This document shows positions 8,180 through 16,625 of a stretch of 37,156 bases of DNA, piece after piece (positions within the stretch are counted from its first letter, which is position 1; every line of letters begins with the position of its first letter). The notes beneath the pieces are model-generated. The model had not been told where the DNA came from and searched no databases. It saw only the letters and a list, made by a program, of their open reading frames with translations. The DNA is from Pseudomonadota bacterium (GTDB taxonomy: Bacteria; Pseudomonadota; Gammaproteobacteria; Burkholderiales; Gallionellaceae), in assembly GCA_026399735.1 (NCBI GenBank), contig JAPLQK010000027.1:1-37156 (forward strand). The letters run 5' to 3'. A program made the position numbers and the translations under genes.

Positions 8180-9484
8180 ATGAATACACTCTCGTTGTTA
8201 CGCAGCGGAAAACTGGCGGGAATCACACGGCTGGATCTGTCGTGCGGCCTCGCGCAATTTCCTGATGAGATTTACGATCTGGCAGAATCTCTGGAAATAC
8301 TCAACCTTTCCGGCAATGCCTTATCAACCCTGCCGGATGATCTGCTACGCCTGAAAAAATTACGGGTGATATTCTGCTCCGACAATCAGTTCACCGAAGT
8401 GCCGAAGGTGTTGGGGCAATGTCCGAAGCTGGAGATGATCGGTTTTAAATCCAATAAAATCAACATATTGCATGCTGAATCGTTGCCGGTCGCGCTGCGC
8501 TGGCTGATACTCACCGACAATCAGCTGGGCGAATTGCCCGCTGAACTGGGGCGCTGCACCCGATTGCAAAAACTGATGCTGGCGGGCAACCGGTTGCAAC
8601 ACCTGCCGGACGAGATGGCAGCCTGTCTAAAATTGGAATTGCTGCGCATTTCCGCCAATCGTTTTGAGTCGCTGCCGGAATGGTTGTTGTCCTTGCCGCG
8701 TCTGGCCTGGCTGGCGTTTGCGGGCAACCCGTTCTCGGATGTGAGTGAGGCGGCAGCGAAACAGGCGATTGCACCTGTTCACTGGCATCATATTGATTTA
8801 AAACATAAATTAGGCGAGGGTGCTTCTGGCATCATTTACCAGGCCGACTGGCATGCGGGTGACACAGCCGTGGCGGTCAAATTGTTCAAGGGTTTGGTTA
8901 CCAGCGACGGGCTGCCGCGCAGCGAGAAGGCGGCCTGTATCGCGGCAGGCGTACATGCCAATCTGATCGCGGCTATGGGTAAGATCAGCGGGCACCCTGA
9001 CGGTACGGCAGGGCTGGTGATGCCGTTGATCGACGCGAGTTTCAAAAATCTTGCCGGTCCGCCCGATCTTGCATCCTGCACCCGCGACATTTATCCGGCA
9101 GATACGAGATTTACCCTTCAAACCGCCATTTCGATGGCGCAGGGCATTGCGGCGGCGGCAGAACACCTGCACGACATGGGCATCCTGCACGGCGATTTGT
9201 ATGCGCACAACATGTTGTGGAACGGCCGTGGCGATTGTTTGCTGGGCGACTTCGGCGCGGCTTCCTTTATGCCGTCCCGGAATGTCCAGATGACACTTCA
9301 GCGCATCGAAGTGCACGCATTTGCCTGCTTTTTGGAGGAATTGCTGGAACGTGTTTTGCCGGAATCGCCCGCTGTCATGGATGTGCTGTGGGAATTGCAG
9401 CGTCGCAGCGCTCAGGAAGAGATTGAATCGCGGCCCTCGTTTTCCCAGATCCGCCAAATTCTGCTGCCGCTTGGTAATGTTTGA
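8180..9484 (+). CDS. Leucine-rich-repeat protein kinase
   Basis: A 434-residue two-domain protein. Residues about 15-195 hold some seven leucine-rich repeats of the LxxLxLxxNxLxxLP form (for example LEILNLSGNALSTLPDD). Residues about 203-430 form a eukaryotic-like protein kinase with the glycine loop LGEGASG (about 210-216), an AVAVKLF lysine (about 233), catalytic loop HGDLYAHN (about 336-343) and GDFGAASF (DFG near 357). HRD is replaced by HGD, so it is a non-RD kinase; the catalytic Asp and Asn are kept. No membrane segment or signal peptide is seen, so it is probably cytosolic. The ATG at 8180 lies ten bases after the amidotransferase stop; longer in-frame starts inside that gene give non-family sequence. 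Confidence 0.88.
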   Translation: MNTLSLLRSGKLAGITRLDLSCGLAQFPDEIYDLAESLEILNLSGNALSTLPDDLLRLKKLRVIFCSDNQFTEVPKVLGQCPKLEMIGFKSNKINILHAESLPVALRWLILTDNQLGELPAELGRCTRLQKLMLAGNRLQHLPDEMAACLKLELLRISANRFESLPEWLLSLPRLAWLAFAGNPFSDVSEAAAKQAIAPVHWHHIDLKHKLGEGASGIIYQADWHAGDTAVAVKLFKGLVTSDGLPRSEKAACIAAGVHANLIAAMGKISGHPDGTAGLVMPLIDASFKNLAGPPDLASCTRDIYPADTRFTLQTAISMAQGIAAAAEHLHDMGILHGDLYAHNMLWNGRGDCLLGDFGAASFMPSRNVQMTLQRIEVHAFACFLEELLERVLPESPAVMDVLWELQRRSAQEEIESRPSFSQIRQILLPLGNV

Positions 9485-9553
9485 ATTCAGCGCCAAACTT
9501 TAGCGTGTTTGCTGGAATGAGTGGTTTAGGCTGGCATGACATGATGCCATTTA

Positions 9554-9850
9554 TCAGTTATCAAATCGCTCCAGCCAACCCCCCGGTTCACGATGCTGAT
9601 GAAAGAATGAAATTACCAGTAATTCATCCGGGCTTGGCAGATAAATGAGTGTGTAAGGAAATTTGCGAAACAGCACCCGGCGGAACTCTTCCTCGATACG
9701 CAAATGTCCGAGAGGGTTGCGAAGGGCTGCCGCAACTGCTGCGTCAGCAGCACGAGCGAATTCAAAGCCAAGACCCAGCGCTTTTGACTCGTACCAAGCC
9801 TGCGCTTCCAGAAGTTCTTGTTCTGCTTCTGGACGGAGCGCGACCAACAT
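9554..9850 (-). CDS. RelE/ParE-family toxin
   Basis: A 98-residue protein of the RelE/ParE plasmid-stabilisation family: a helical N-terminus (RPEAEQELLEAQAWYES), FARAADAAV, then a beta core with RRVLFRKFPYTLIYL and a C-terminal ISFFHQHREPGGW. Its overall form is closer to ParE-type than to RelE mRNA interferases, so the target (gyrase or mRNA) is not decided. The ATG at 9850 overlaps the antitoxin stop by one base (TGATG), so it is translationally coupled to the upstream antitoxin, the normal order for this class. An in-frame start at 9892 lies inside the antitoxin gene and is less likely. Confidence 0.88.
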   Translation of the reverse strand: MLVALRPEAEQELLEAQAWYESKALGLGFEFARAADAAVAAALRNPLGHLRIEEEFRRVLFRKFPYTLIYLPSPDELLVISFFHQHREPGGWLERFDN

Positions 9851-10080
9851 CAGGGTTTGCTTGGAAATAATTTGGATCGAACTTGTTCCCACGGAACCGC
9901 CGTGGCAGGATCGGCGCGATGTGCAGCAACGCGACGATGCAACTCAGCTTTTTGTGCTTGTGATAAGCAGATGGTATCTGATGGCTCCACGGCGATGCTA
10001 TCCCATATGTCTTCAACGAGCTGGATGCGCTCGGAGACAGACAGCTTCAAGTATTCGGCGGCGGCAGTTGGAGTATGCAT
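9850..10080 (-). CDS. Addiction-module antitoxin (PF09720/TIGR02574 type)
   Basis: A 76-residue acidic helical protein with the family hallmark LKLSVSERIQLVEDIWDSI near the N-terminus and a C-terminal part containing LHRRVAAHRADP and VPWEQVRSKL. Such proteins pair with RelE/ParE toxins and neutralise them by wrapping their C-terminus over the active face. It lies immediately upstream of the toxin with a one-base overlap. Start choice is uncertain: ATG 10080 matches the family's usual length, while an in-frame ATG at 10107 would add nine residues; neither has a strong ribosome-binding site. TATACT sits just upstream of 10080 on this strand. Confidence 0.83.
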   Translation of the reverse strand: MHTPTAAAEYLKLSVSERIQLVEDIWDSIAVEPSDTICLSQAQKAELHRRVAAHRADPATAVPWEQVRSKLFPSKP

Positions 10081-10337
10081 GGGCGTAGTATAAATCAAGC
10101 TCGACATTTAATGTAAGTGGCGCTGCCTAACGATTGTGGCAGTTAAGCACCAGGCATGACAAATCCAGTTGAACTGTTTAACGGCCTGCTCCAGATTTGC
10201 CGGAAATGCTTGCCGATCCGCGTGCACCCGCCCCCGCGCGACAATCATGAATCATGAAATTACGGAGATCAGGCATCGGTCGGCAGTTTACAATGACACC
10301 ACCTTACGAAACTCTATATTCAATAAGTTCATCGGCC

Positions 10338-10994
10338 ATGCATTTTGCTCATAAAATTGTTCGCACTCGCCCCCGTCTGATCAGCGCGATCATTGCAGGT
10401 ATTGTGGTCGGCGTGTTGTTCCCGCTGCAATTGAACCCTGTTGTGCGAGCGTTGTTAGGCTGGAATGTGACGGTATGGTTTTATCTGGTTTTAATGGGGT
10501 GGCTGATGATGCGCGCAAGCCATGAAAGGGTGCGCAATATTGCCGAACAGGAGGATCAGAGTGCGGGCGTTATTCTGGCGATCATGTCGATTGCTGCGAT
10601 CGTCAGTATCGCCGCGATCATTCTGGAACTGGCAAATGTCAAGGGTTTACCGTTGAGCCTGCGCCTTGCGCATTATGCATTTACCGGGGCGAGTGTATTC
10701 GGTTCCTGGTTATTGGTCTCGACGCTGTTTACCTTTCACTATGCACGTCTTTATTACCGGTCGCCCATCGGGCAACGGGCGCTCAGTTTCCCGGACAAAG
10801 AGGATAATCTGGATTATTGGGATTTTATGTACTTCTCATTTACAATCGCTGTGGCCGCCCAAACTTCCGATGTCTCCATCATGTCGCGTTCGATGCGAAA
10901 AACCGTGCTGGCGCAATCCATACTCAGTTTTTTATTTAATGTCGCCATTCTCGGCCTGACGATCAATATCGCGGCCAGCCTGGTAGGATCGTAA
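10338..10994 (+). CDS. DUF1345 family membrane protein
   Basis: A 218-residue inner-membrane protein with five or so hydrophobic helices (about residues 14-30, 36-55, 78-98, 112-133 and 190-212) and the DUF1345 marks: FHYARLYY, then DYWDFMYFSFTIAVAAQTSDV and a final helix. Its function is not established; the loop between helices resembles the pore-helix region of ion channels, which is only suggestive. The ATG at 10338 is chosen because it starts at the basic N-terminus typical of the family; in-frame starts at 10254 and 10296 would add poorly conserved sequence. It stands alone. Confidence 0.82.
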   Translation: MHFAHKIVRTRPRLISAIIAGIVVGVLFPLQLNPVVRALLGWNVTVWFYLVLMGWLMMRASHERVRNIAEQEDQSAGVILAIMSIAAIVSIAAIILELANVKGLPLSLRLAHYAFTGASVFGSWLLVSTLFTFHYARLYYRSPIGQRALSFPDKEDNLDYWDFMYFSFTIAVAAQTSDVSIMSRSMRKTVLAQSILSFLFNVAILGLTINIAASLVGS

Positions 10995-11041
10995 GTCCGG
11001 CGATTTTTCGTTGTCAGATAAACCTAAAAACTGCTGTTGTC

Positions 11042-11159
11042 CACGAAAGGCACGAAAAAAACGCGAACAAATTCATATGGTTACCCAAGCATGGTCTGTC
11101 ACCAATTCGGTGAGTAGGTCTGCCGCCCTAAGTTTTTGATTTATTTCGTGAATTTTGTG
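11042..11159. repeat. Imperfect inverted repeat of the CACGAAA type
   Basis: The left arm at 11042-11061 (CACGAAAGGCACGAAAAAAA) matches the reverse complement of 11140-11159 at about 16 of 20 positions. The intervening 78 bases hold no gene. CACGAAA-rich arms like these recur as dispersed intergenic repeats in many proteobacterial genomes; only one copy is in this window. Apart from this element, 10995-11251 appears empty. Confidence 0.5.
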
Positions 11160-11251
11160 TTTTTGCGAGTTATTGGCTAAAGCCAATATCCCTGCGAGAA
11201 CCATTTCGGGATGAAAAGATTTTTTAAAGATAAACCATATTTATTTACGCT

Positions 11252-11617
11252 ATGACCAAACACACTACCCCCGATCACGCCAGACTCGACCGTGTTGTCG
11301 CCGAAGCACGCAAACAAAGTGAACTGCGCGAGGCCGGTTATCGCGAGCGGGCGCTCAAGTTATATCCATGGATTTGCGGGCGCTGCGCCAGAGAATTTTC
11401 CGGGGTGAGGCTGCGCGAGTTGACGGTGCATCACAAAGATCATAATCACGACAATAACCCGGTTGATGGCAGTAACTGGGAGCTGCTCTGCCTGTACTGC
11501 CACGATAACGAACATTCGCGCGTGCTCGAAGAGGCAGGACGGAGTCGCAGCGCATCCGGTCAGAAAGTGGCCACCCACAATCCTTTTGCCGACCTGCAGG
11601 CGCTGTTGAAAAAATGA
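11252..11617 (+). CDS. HNH nuclease family protein, YajD-like
   Basis: A 121-residue protein with one HNH domain: a CGRCARE zinc knuckle near residue 38, the catalytic LTVHHKDHNHDNNP segment (about 57-70), then NWELLCLYCHDNEHSR with the second CxxC-type knuckle. This matches the YajD family of small HNH proteins, which are ubiquitous in proteobacteria and whose substrate is not well defined. The N-terminal 35 residues form a charged helix. It stands alone, 107 bases before the small ORF that precedes the ABC ATPase gene. Confidence 0.87.
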   Translation: MTKHTTPDHARLDRVVAEARKQSELREAGYRERALKLYPWICGRCAREFSGVRLRELTVHHKDHNHDNNPVDGSNWELLCLYCHDNEHSRVLEEAGRSRSASGQKVATHNPFADLQALLKK

Positions 11618-11724
11618 TCAGATTGTATTGCCGGCTGAACTTGTGCTCAGGCGCTTTTCGAGGTGACCATCTGGGCATGCATTGCGCAGACACCCGTACA
11701 ATCTCACGTTGAGAGGGAGTTGTC

Positions 11725-11796
11725 ATGAATGAAGTATCGATCTACACAATACAGGCCGGTGCCGGTCGCCTGAATCACGCAGAGGCGGGCGAGTGA
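11725..11796 (+). CDS. Possible 23-residue leader ORF coupled to the ABC ATPase gene
   Basis: ATG at 11725 is preceded by AGGGAG at ideal spacing and opens a 23-codon frame (MNEVSIYTIQAGAGRLNHAE..). It stops at TGA 11794-11796, overlapping the GTG start of the ABC ATPase by three bases. It could be a coupling leader or the remnant of an upstream gene. No similarity is recognised. Confidence 0.35.
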   Translation: MNEVSIYTIQAGAGRLNHAEAGE

Positions 11797-13838
11797 GTCT
11801 GCTCAGGGTAAGCAATCTGGTCACCGGGCTGCACAATGGTACGGCCATCGTGGATGGCATTTCGTTTGAGATTGCGGCGGGCGAGACTTTTGCGCTGCTG
11901 GGCGAATCCGGTTGCGGCAAGTCGATGACGGCGCTCTCCTTGATGCGGCTGTTGCCGGACGGGGTGTCGAACCAGGCGGGCGAGGTAACGCTGGGCGAAG
12001 CTTCGTTGTTTGCTTTACCTGAACGCGAGATGCGCACAGTTCGTGGCGGCAAGATGGCGATGATTTTTCAGGAACCGGGCTTGAGTCTGAATCCTGTGAT
12101 GACGGTGGGCGAGCAGATCGCCGAGGTGCTGGAGTTGCACGGCGGTCAGAATGCAGGTCGGGATTTAACCCGACATCAGCGCTGCATCGAGTTGCTGGAT
12201 CAGGTCGGCATCCCCGATGCGGCGCGACGCGTGAACGAATACCCGTTCCAGTTATCCGGCGGCATGAAGCAGCGCGTGATGATCGCGATGGCGCTGGCAG
12301 GAAGTCCTAAACTGCTGGTCGCCGACGAGCCGACCACCGCGCTGGATGTGACGATACAGGCGCAGGTGTTGCAGCTGCTGCGCGATACGCAACAAAAGAC
12401 CGGCATGGCGATGCTGCTGATCACGCACGACTTAGGCGTGGTCGCGGAAACGGCGCATCGCGTCGGCGTGATGTATGCCGGGCAAATCGTCGAGCAAGCC
12501 AGTCGCGAAGACTTGTTCGCACAGCCGTTGCACCCCTATACGCAGAAACTTTTCGCGGCCATGCCGCATGCCGGACGTCGCGATCAGATGCTGGCCGCGA
12601 TACCCGGCAGCGTACCGCCGCTGGGCGGTATTGAAAAAGGTTGCCGGTTCGCGCCGCGCTGCGATAAGGCATGGGAACTGTGCCGCGAACAGACGCCGGA
12701 ATGGACTGTTGTGGCAGCAGAGGCCGGGAAGCTTTTGGCCGGGCACCCGCAGGGGGTGAGGTGCCATCTTTATCAGGAGGGGAGAAGGGAGAAGGGAGAA
12801 GGGATTGAGACGGGAAGGGTGACGGGGGAAGGGAGAAGGGTAGAGCCGGTGGTTTCCTCTTCCCCCTTCTCCCTTCCCCCTTCTCTCTTGCAGGTTGAAA
12901 ACCTGCAAGTTCACTTTCCGATCCGTAAAGGCATTTTGCAGCGAGTATCAGGGCAGGTGAAAGCGGTGGATGGCGTGTCGCTTGAAATACCCAAAGGTCA
13001 CACGCTGGCGCTGGTGGGTGAATCCGGCTGCGGTAAGACCACGCTGGGCAAGGCCTTGCTGCAACTGATTGCGCCGACAGGGGGAAGCGTGCAGTTCGAC
13101 GGACGCGAACTGATCGGTACGCGTGGCGGTCAGCGCGCCTCGATGCAGATGGTGTTTCAGGACCCGTATGCTTCGCTGAACCCGAAGATGCGCGTGGCGG
13201 AAATCCTCGAAGAAGGTATGAGTGCGCTGGGTATCGGCGGCAACGGCGCGTCACGTCAGGCTTACATCGACACTTTGCTGGATAAGGTGGGGCTGGCGCG
13301 CGCCGCCAAGTGGCGCTATCCGCACGAATTTTCGGGAGGGCAACGGCAGCGCATCGCGATTGCACGCGCACTCGCCGTGTCGCCTCAGTTGCTGATTTGC
13401 GACGAGCCGACCAGTGCGCTGGATGTGTCGGTGCAGGCGCAAATCCTCAATCTGCTGAAAAGCCTGCAACAGGAATTGAATCTCTCCTATTTGTTCATCA
13501 CGCATAACCTCGCGGTGGTGGAATATCTGGCGCATGAGGTCTGTGTGATGTATCTGGGGCGTATCGTCGAGCGAGGTACGAGCGACGAAGTTTTGCGATC
13601 ACCCGGTCATCCTTATACGCAGGCCTTGTTGTCCGCTGTGCCGCGCATCGACGGACAACAGCGGGAATATATCCGTCTGGCGGGCGATTTGCCATCCCCG
13701 GCCAATCCGCCGCAAGGCTGTCATTTTGCACCGCGCTGCCCCAAAGTGATGGAAATTTGCAGAACTGACTATCCGGTAAGGTCGGATATTTCTTCAACGC
13801 ACATCGTGCATTGTCATTTATCGGGAATAAACGGTTGA
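11793..13838 (+). CDS. Fused two-domain peptide ABC transporter ATPase (DppD-DppF / YejF type)
   Basis: A 681-residue tandem ATPase of the oligopeptide/nickel family, energising uptake of peptides or similar solutes at the inner membrane. Domain 1 has Walker A GESGCGKS (about 37-44), signature LSGGMKQR and Walker [13 protein letters not shown], and ends with the CRFAPRC motif. Domain 2 has GESGCGKT (about 409-416), [20 protein letters not shown] and CHFAPRC. Both sites look intact. The GTG start overlaps a 23-codon ORF. No permease or binding-protein gene is adjacent, so partners must be elsewhere. Oddly, the linker (about residues 329-366) is encoded by a GA/CT palindromic repeat element, read through in frame. 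Confidence 0.92.
   Translation: MSLLRVSNLVTGLHNGTAIVDGISFEIAAGETFALLGESGCGKSMTALSLMRLLPDGVSNQAGEVTLGEASLFALPEREMRTVRGGKMAMIFQEPGLSLNPVMTVGEQIAEVLELHGGQNAGRDLTRHQRCIELLDQVGIPDAARRVNEYPFQLSGGMKQRVMIAMALAGSPKLLVADEPTTALDVTIQAQVLQLLRDTQQKTGMAMLLITHDLGVVAETAHRVGVMYAGQIVEQASREDLFAQPLHPYTQKLFAAMPHAGRRDQMLAAIPGSVPPLGGIEKGCRFAPRCDKAWELCREQTPEWTVVAAEAGKLLAGHPQGVRCHLYQEGRREKGEGIETGRVTGEGRRVEPVVSSSPFSLPPSLLQVENLQVHFPIRKGILQRVSGQVKAVDGVSLEIPKGHTLALVGESGCGKTTLGKALLQLIAPTGGSVQFDGRELIGTRGGQRASMQMVFQDPYASLNPKMRVAEILEEGMSALGIGGNGASRQAYIDTLLDKVGLARAAKWRYPHEFSGGQRQRIAIARALAVSPQLLICDEPTSALDVSVQAQILNLLKSLQQELNLSYLFITHNLAVVEYLAHEVCVMYLGRIVERGTSDEVLRSPGHPYTQALLSAVPRIDGQQREYIRLAGDLPSPANPPQGCHFAPRCPKVMEICRTDYPVRSDISSTHIVHCHLSGING
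12777..12890. repeat. GA-rich/CT-rich inverted repeat element, copy 2, inside a coding sequence
   Basis: The left arm, 12777-12840, consists of repeated GGGAGAAGG units. The right arm, 12856-12889, is the CT-rich mirror containing CCCCCTTCTCCCTTCCCCCT. The type is the same as at 7358-7463. It keeps the ABC ATPase frame open and encodes a basic/Gly-rich then Ser/Pro-rich linker. Confidence 0.75.
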
Positions 13839-13910
13839 CGCGATGCCCCCTTTAGATTAAAAAGGTGACAGGGATTTTGTTCTTTTAACTTAACTTTTCA
13901 GGAGAGTATC

Positions 13911-14240
13911 ATGAGCACCAATTCAACAAGCGTACAGAGCGATGTCAGCAAGGAAAAACTGATGCAGGATTTGCAACAGGTCGTGTCGGATGCCGAAGAG
14001 TTGTTGAGAGCGACCGCAGGCCAGGCGGGGGATAAGGTGAGTGCCGCACGTGAACGCATCGAGGAAAGCGTTGCCGCAGCCCGGGTGCGTCTGGCTGTAA
14101 CTCAGGAAGCGATGCTGGAAAAGACCCGCCAGGCCGCGCGTGCGACTGACGAATACGTGCATGATAATCCTTGGCGTGCTGTCGGCATCGGCGCTGCAGC
14201 GGGTCTGGTCGTGGGTATGCTGATTTCGCGCGGACGATAG
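13911..14240 (+). CDS. DUF883 family protein, ElaB/YqjD-like
   Basis: A 109-residue protein with a long amphipathic helical region (about 15-80, rich in Ala, Glu, Arg) and a C-terminal membrane anchor AVGIGAAAGLVVGMLI followed by SRGR. This is the layout of YqjD/ElaB, inner-membrane proteins that in E. coli bind ribosomes in stationary phase via their N-terminal part. A strong AGGAG lies before the ATG. It is the first gene of a three-gene cluster (yqjD-yqjE-yqjK-like), matching the E. coli order. Confidence 0.87.
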   Translation: MSTNSTSVQSDVSKEKLMQDLQQVVSDAEELLRATAGQAGDKVSAARERIEESVAAARVRLAVTQEAMLEKTRQAARATDEYVHDNPWRAVGIGAAAGLVVGMLISRGR

Positions 14241-14243
14241 GCC

Positions 14244-14615
14244 ATGCCTGACGCGGGTTTGCTGGGTTCAATCAAACGATTGTTGTCCACGCTGACGTCT
14301 GTCGCGTCCACCCGGCTTGAACTGCTGGCGAATGAGTTGCATGAGGAGCGTCTGCATCTGGAGCAGATGCTCCTTTATTTTTTCTCCATGCTGTTTTGTC
14401 TGGGCATGACCCTCACGTTATTGACGGTGTTTGTCGTTGTGCTGTTCTGGGACGACCATCGCCTTCTTGTGCTGGGCGGGCTGAGTGCCCTGTTTTGCGC
14501 GATTGGCGTGATGCTGGCCGTGCGTTTGCAGAAGATGGCACAAGCCAAATCAAAGCTGTTTTCCGAGAGTTTGGCCGAGCTGGCAAAGGACAGGGAGCAA
14601 CTGGGCAATGGATAA
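14244..14615 (+). CDS. YqjE-like membrane protein (phage holin superfamily III)
   Basis: A 123-residue protein with a cytoplasmic N-terminal helix (STRLELLANELHEER, about 23-37), a helical hairpin of two membrane segments (about 43-70 and 76-97) and a charged C-terminal helix. This is the YqjE/DUF1469 family layout. Function is unknown; it is consistently found with YqjD. It begins three bases after the yqjD-like stop and its end overlaps the next gene by eight bases. Confidence 0.85.
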   Translation: MPDAGLLGSIKRLLSTLTSVASTRLELLANELHEERLHLEQMLLYFFSMLFCLGMTLTLLTVFVVVLFWDDHRLLVLGGLSALFCAIGVMLAVRLQKMAQAKSKLFSESLAELAKDREQLGNG

Positions 14616-14907
14616 GCGCAGACTTCAGGTGATGCAACGTCGCCAGGCCTTGCTGGCGAAAATATCCGGTCAGCGCGAACAGCTGTCCGAAATCGGCACA
14701 CGCTGGCAACCTGCGTTACACGTTGCCGATCAGGCATGGCTTGCAGCGCGCTTTATGCGCCGCCATCCTTTGCTGGTCGCAGGGCTGGCTGGTCTGGCGG
14801 TGGTGCGCCGCAGCGGTGTGACCGGTCTGGTCAAGGGCGCTTGGCGGGTCTGGAAGGGCTACCAGTTGCTGAATGCGCTTTCCAGAAAAATAACGCCGCG
14901 CGCGTAG
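14608..14907 (+). CDS. YqjK-like protein
   Basis: A 99-residue basic protein. The N-terminal half is helical and Arg/Gln-rich (RRQALLAKISGQREQL); a hydrophobic stretch at about 52-62 (HPLLVAGLAGLAVV) is followed by a second short hydrophobic region. Position (third in the yqjD-yqjE-yqjK order), size and basic character fit the YqjK-like family. Its start overlaps the yqjE-like gene by eight bases. Function is unknown. A hairpin that could terminate the operon follows directly. Confidence 0.75.
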   Translation: MDKRRLQVMQRRQALLAKISGQREQLSEIGTRWQPALHVADQAWLAARFMRRHPLLVAGLAGLAVVRRSGVTGLVKGAWRVWKGYQLLNALSRKITPRA

Positions 14908-14932
14908 TCGGGTTGCACTGACCCGATTGTTT
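14908..14932 (+). terminator. Putative rho-independent terminator of the yqj-like operon
   Basis: TCGGGT (14908-14913) pairs with ACCCGA (14921-14926) around a seven-base loop, followed by TTGTTT. It lies between convergent genes. Confidence 0.5.
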
Positions 14933-14958
14933 GGTGAAATTACTTAATAATCAATTGC

Positions 14959-16488
14959 TTATCTGTCCTGTCGGGCGAGATGAGTGTGCCCGGCTGCCGG
15001 TTTGTTGCCTGATTTGCGTTGCGCGACCCGGTGTGTTTTGACTTGAGCAAAATGCCGGGTGTGTTTGCGCGCTGCCGTATTTGACGATGCTTTGGCGTGA
15101 GCAATGGTCAGCGTCTGGCCGGCCTTGAGGTGTTTCATCTGGCCATTCCAACCCTTCAGGCTGGCGACACTGACATGGTAGCGGCTGGCCAGTTTGTCCA
15201 GCGTATCGCCATTGTGGACCGTGTATTTGAGCGATGCCGTGTCGCGGGTGTTTTGGGTAGCCGGATGCAGGTGCATGCTGACGGCTTCAAATTCGTCCTC
15301 TGACTCGCCCGGTTCGTCGCCCAGCGGAACCAGCAGCGTATCGCCGGCACTCAGGATGGCGTGTGCAGACAGGCTGTTAACCGATTTCAGCCTTTCAGGG
15401 GAAAGACCGAAACGGGGCGCCAGATGATCCAGGCTTTCGCCCTTCTTGGTGTGGTAGATTTGCCAGCTGACCAGCGGTTTGTCGTAGTTTTCCAGATTGG
15501 CCTGAAAGATGGCTATTTTATCTACCGGCAGCAAAATATAATCGCTGTTGTCCTGCAAAATCACCGGGCGGTTGTGTGCCGGATTCAGCGCAATGAATTC
15601 TTCTTTGGTGATATCGGCCAGCTGGGTGACCAGTTTTACATCGATGTGTTTGCCTGTCGAGACGGTCGCGAAATAGGGTTTGTCGAGAATGTCTGGCAAG
15701 GTCAGGCCAAAGCGTGCCGGATTCGCGACGATATTTTTGATGGCCAGCAGTTTAGGGACATAATTGCGCGTTTCATCCGGCATTTTCAGGCTTGCATAAT
15801 TTACGGGCAGCCCTTTTTTGCGGTTGCGTTCCTGAGCGCGTTGCACCGATCCTTCACCCCAGTTATAGGCTGCCAGTGCCAGCTCCCAGTCGCCGAATTG
15901 TGTATGCAGTTTTTCCAGATAATCCAGTGCGCCGGTGGTGGCGCCGATGATGTCGCGGCGGCCGTCATACCACCAGTTTTGCCGCATACCGAAATTTTTG
16001 CCGGTGGACGGGATGAATTGCCAGATGCCGGCGGCATTGCCACTCGAGTACGCGCCGGGATTGAAGGCGCTTTCTATCATCGGCAGCAGCGCGATTTCGC
16101 CGGGCATGCCGCGACGTTCCACTTCAGCGGTGATGTAATAAAGATAGCGGTTGGCACGCGTCATCATCCGCGCAACGTAGTCGGGGCGGTTGGCATACCA
16201 TTGCTCGTGTTTTGTAATTAACGGACTGTCCGGATTCTGCAGGGCGAAGCCGTTGCGCAGGCGTTGCCAAAGATCGCCGTTGTCCAGCGTGTCGTCATAG
16301 ATGAGCTTCAGTTGGATATTGCGCGCATTGGTAAGGATCATAGCAGGCTCTGCCAACGACGTACTCAGCGCGAGTTGATCTTCGGCGTGTGCATGGGTGA
16401 ATAGCGTGGTGATTGAGAGCAGCAGCGAGAAAAACAGTTTGAACAATGGCGCAGCACCAAAAAATTGTATGATGCTAGCCGACTTCAC
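14959..16488 (-). CDS. mltD: MltD-like membrane-bound lytic transglycosylase with two LysM domains
   Basis: A 509-residue exported murein hydrolase cleaving the MurNAc-GlcNAc bond with formation of the 1,6-anhydro product. A hydrophobic signal sequence (residues 7-31, ending near THAHA-ED) is followed by an SLT domain with the catalytic glutamate in MIESAFNP (E139), GIWQFIPSTG and ALAAYNWGEG. LysM domains lie at about 340-385 and 425-467 and bind glycan. The C-terminal tail is basic. No lipobox cysteine is seen, so it may be periplasmic rather than a lipoprotein as in E. coli MltD. The start is GTG. It is divergent from rep. Confidence 0.9.
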   Translation of the reverse strand: MKSASIIQFFGAAPLFKLFFSLLLSITTLFTHAHAEDQLALSTSLAEPAMILTNARNIQLKLIYDDTLDNGDLWQRLRNGFALQNPDSPLITKHEQWYANRPDYVARMMTRANRYLYYITAEVERRGMPGEIALLPMIESAFNPGAYSSGNAAGIWQFIPSTGKNFGMRQNWWYDGRRDIIGATTGALDYLEKLHTQFGDWELALAAYNWGEGSVQRAQERNRKKGLPVNYASLKMPDETRNYVPKLLAIKNIVANPARFGLTLPDILDKPYFATVSTGKHIDVKLVTQLADITKEEFIALNPAHNRPVILQDNSDYILLPVDKIAIFQANLENYDKPLVSWQIYHTKKGESLDHLAPRFGLSPERLKSVNSLSAHAILSAGDTLLVPLGDEPGESEDEFEAVSMHLHPATQNTRDTASLKYTVHNGDTLDKLASRYHVSVASLKGWNGQMKHLKAGQTLTIAHAKASSNTAARKHTRHFAQVKTHRVAQRKSGNKPAAGHTHLARQDR

Positions 16489-16560
16489 TCAGACAGGTCA
16501 ATGAGAATTGTTTTATGTTATCAGCGTCTGTTTGAATTCGTCGCGTATTTTCCACCGGAT

Positions 16561-16587
16561 TTGTCAACGGCCACAGTTTGGTATGAT
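16561..16587 (+). promoter_or_regulatory. Putative promoter of rep
   Basis: TTGTCA (16561-16566, five of six) and TATGAT (16582-16587, five of six) are separated by 15 bases, slightly short. The rep ATG follows about 38 bases later. Confidence 0.4.
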
Positions 16588-16625
16588 GGCGGCCCTCGCA
16601 TGAACTTTTTAATCCGTAGCTATCC

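Noticed and set aside
12777-12890. Possible CRISPR-like array because of regular short repeats
   Set aside because: The units are overlapping purine runs without unique spacers of constant length, and the stretch is coding.
12421-13371. A long antisense frame over the ABC ATPase gene
   Set aside because: The sense strand carries complete ATPase motifs; the antisense product is Arg/Pro-rich with no recognisable domain.
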